NCBI RefSeq assembly: GCF_041929845.1
Contig: NZ_JBHEEH010000038.1
Location: 1 to 5,404 of the forward strand
DNA length: 5,404 nucleotides
Direction of reading: 5' to 3'
Source: Paenochrobactrum pullorum
GTDB taxonomy: Bacteria > Pseudomonadota > Alphaproteobacteria > Rhizobiales > Rhizobiaceae
A program made the position numbers and the translations under genes. This document shows positions 5,331 to 5,404 of the stretch, piece by piece (the stretch's first letter is position 1; every line of letters starts with the position of its first letter). The notes under the pieces were generated by a model. It had not been told where the DNA came from. It made no database searches and saw nothing but the letters and a program-made list of their open reading frames with translations.

Positions 5331-5404
5331 CTGTTATAAATATTGTTTTAGCAAGTTAAAGTTGCGACGTTCCCAGCAAAATAGAAATGCGACAGGCGCT
5401 GACG
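5331..5404. other. Unassigned right edge, possibly the terminal region of another IS
   Basis: No ORF is visible. TGCGAC occurs twice (5363-5368 and 5388-5393, a 25-bp step). Read on the minus strand the segment contains GTCGCATTTCTATTTTGCTG and then GTCGCAACTT. Spaced GTCGCA repeats remind me of the multiple terminal repeats of IS21-family elements, but the window ends before a gene could confirm this. Confidence 0.25.

Noticed and set aside
1..5404. Novel defence, toxin-antitoxin, CRISPR or retron system
   Set aside because: All coding content is accounted for by known transposases, hpaH/hpaI and a tannase-family gene. There are no regularly spaced repeats, structured RNA or unexplained long ORFs.

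Overview
This window is a stretch of decaying accessory DNA. Every recognisable gene is cut, frameshifted or interrupted by a stop codon, and insertion-sequence debris lies between the genes. The proteins most resemble Alphaproteobacteria (IS6-, IS30- and IS3-type transposases of the kind common in Rhizobiales/Rhodospirillales, plus HpaH/HpaI catabolic enzymes). That placement rests on recalled family resemblance, not on a search. I found no RNA genes, CRISPR array or phage genes, and no convincing new system.

Layout, left to right. (1) 1-251 is the right end of an IS3-family element: the transposase C-terminus and a terminal repeat ending in CA. (2) 252-683 is the 3' part of hpaH, cut by that element. 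It is followed 11 bp later by hpaI (695-1458), which carries an in-frame TAG near its start and a one-base frameshift in the middle. Together they are the remains of the hpaH-hpaI pair of the homoprotocatechuate (4-hydroxyphenylacetate) meta-cleavage pathway. (3) 1533-2349 is a complete-length (817 bp) IS6-family element whose transposase is broken by two frameshifts. (4) 2469-4159 is a tannase/feruloyl-esterase-family gene with an export signal. It has a recognisable CS-D-HC catalytic set but is broken by four one-base frameshifts and one in-frame TGA. A hairpin with a T-run on the minus strand follows it. (5) 4255-4298 is a 44-bp inverted copy of the IS6 right end. The tannase gene is therefore bracketed by two inward-facing IS6 right ends, as in a relic composite transposon. 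(6) About 4304-5330 is an IS30-family element on the minus strand. Its transposase has lost its N-terminal helix-turn-helix through a deletion and also carries an in-frame TGA. (7) 5331-5404 is unassigned and may be the end of a further IS.

The theme is loss of plant-phenolic/aromatic catabolism (an exported esterase plus ring-cleavage-pathway enzymes) with IS expansion. A caution applies throughout: all seven point frameshifts are consistent with loss of one base, four of them in or beside a homopolymer. Sequencing or assembly error must be separated from true pseudogenisation. The IS truncation of hpaH, the three in-frame stops and the HTH deletion cannot be explained by homopolymer miscalls.
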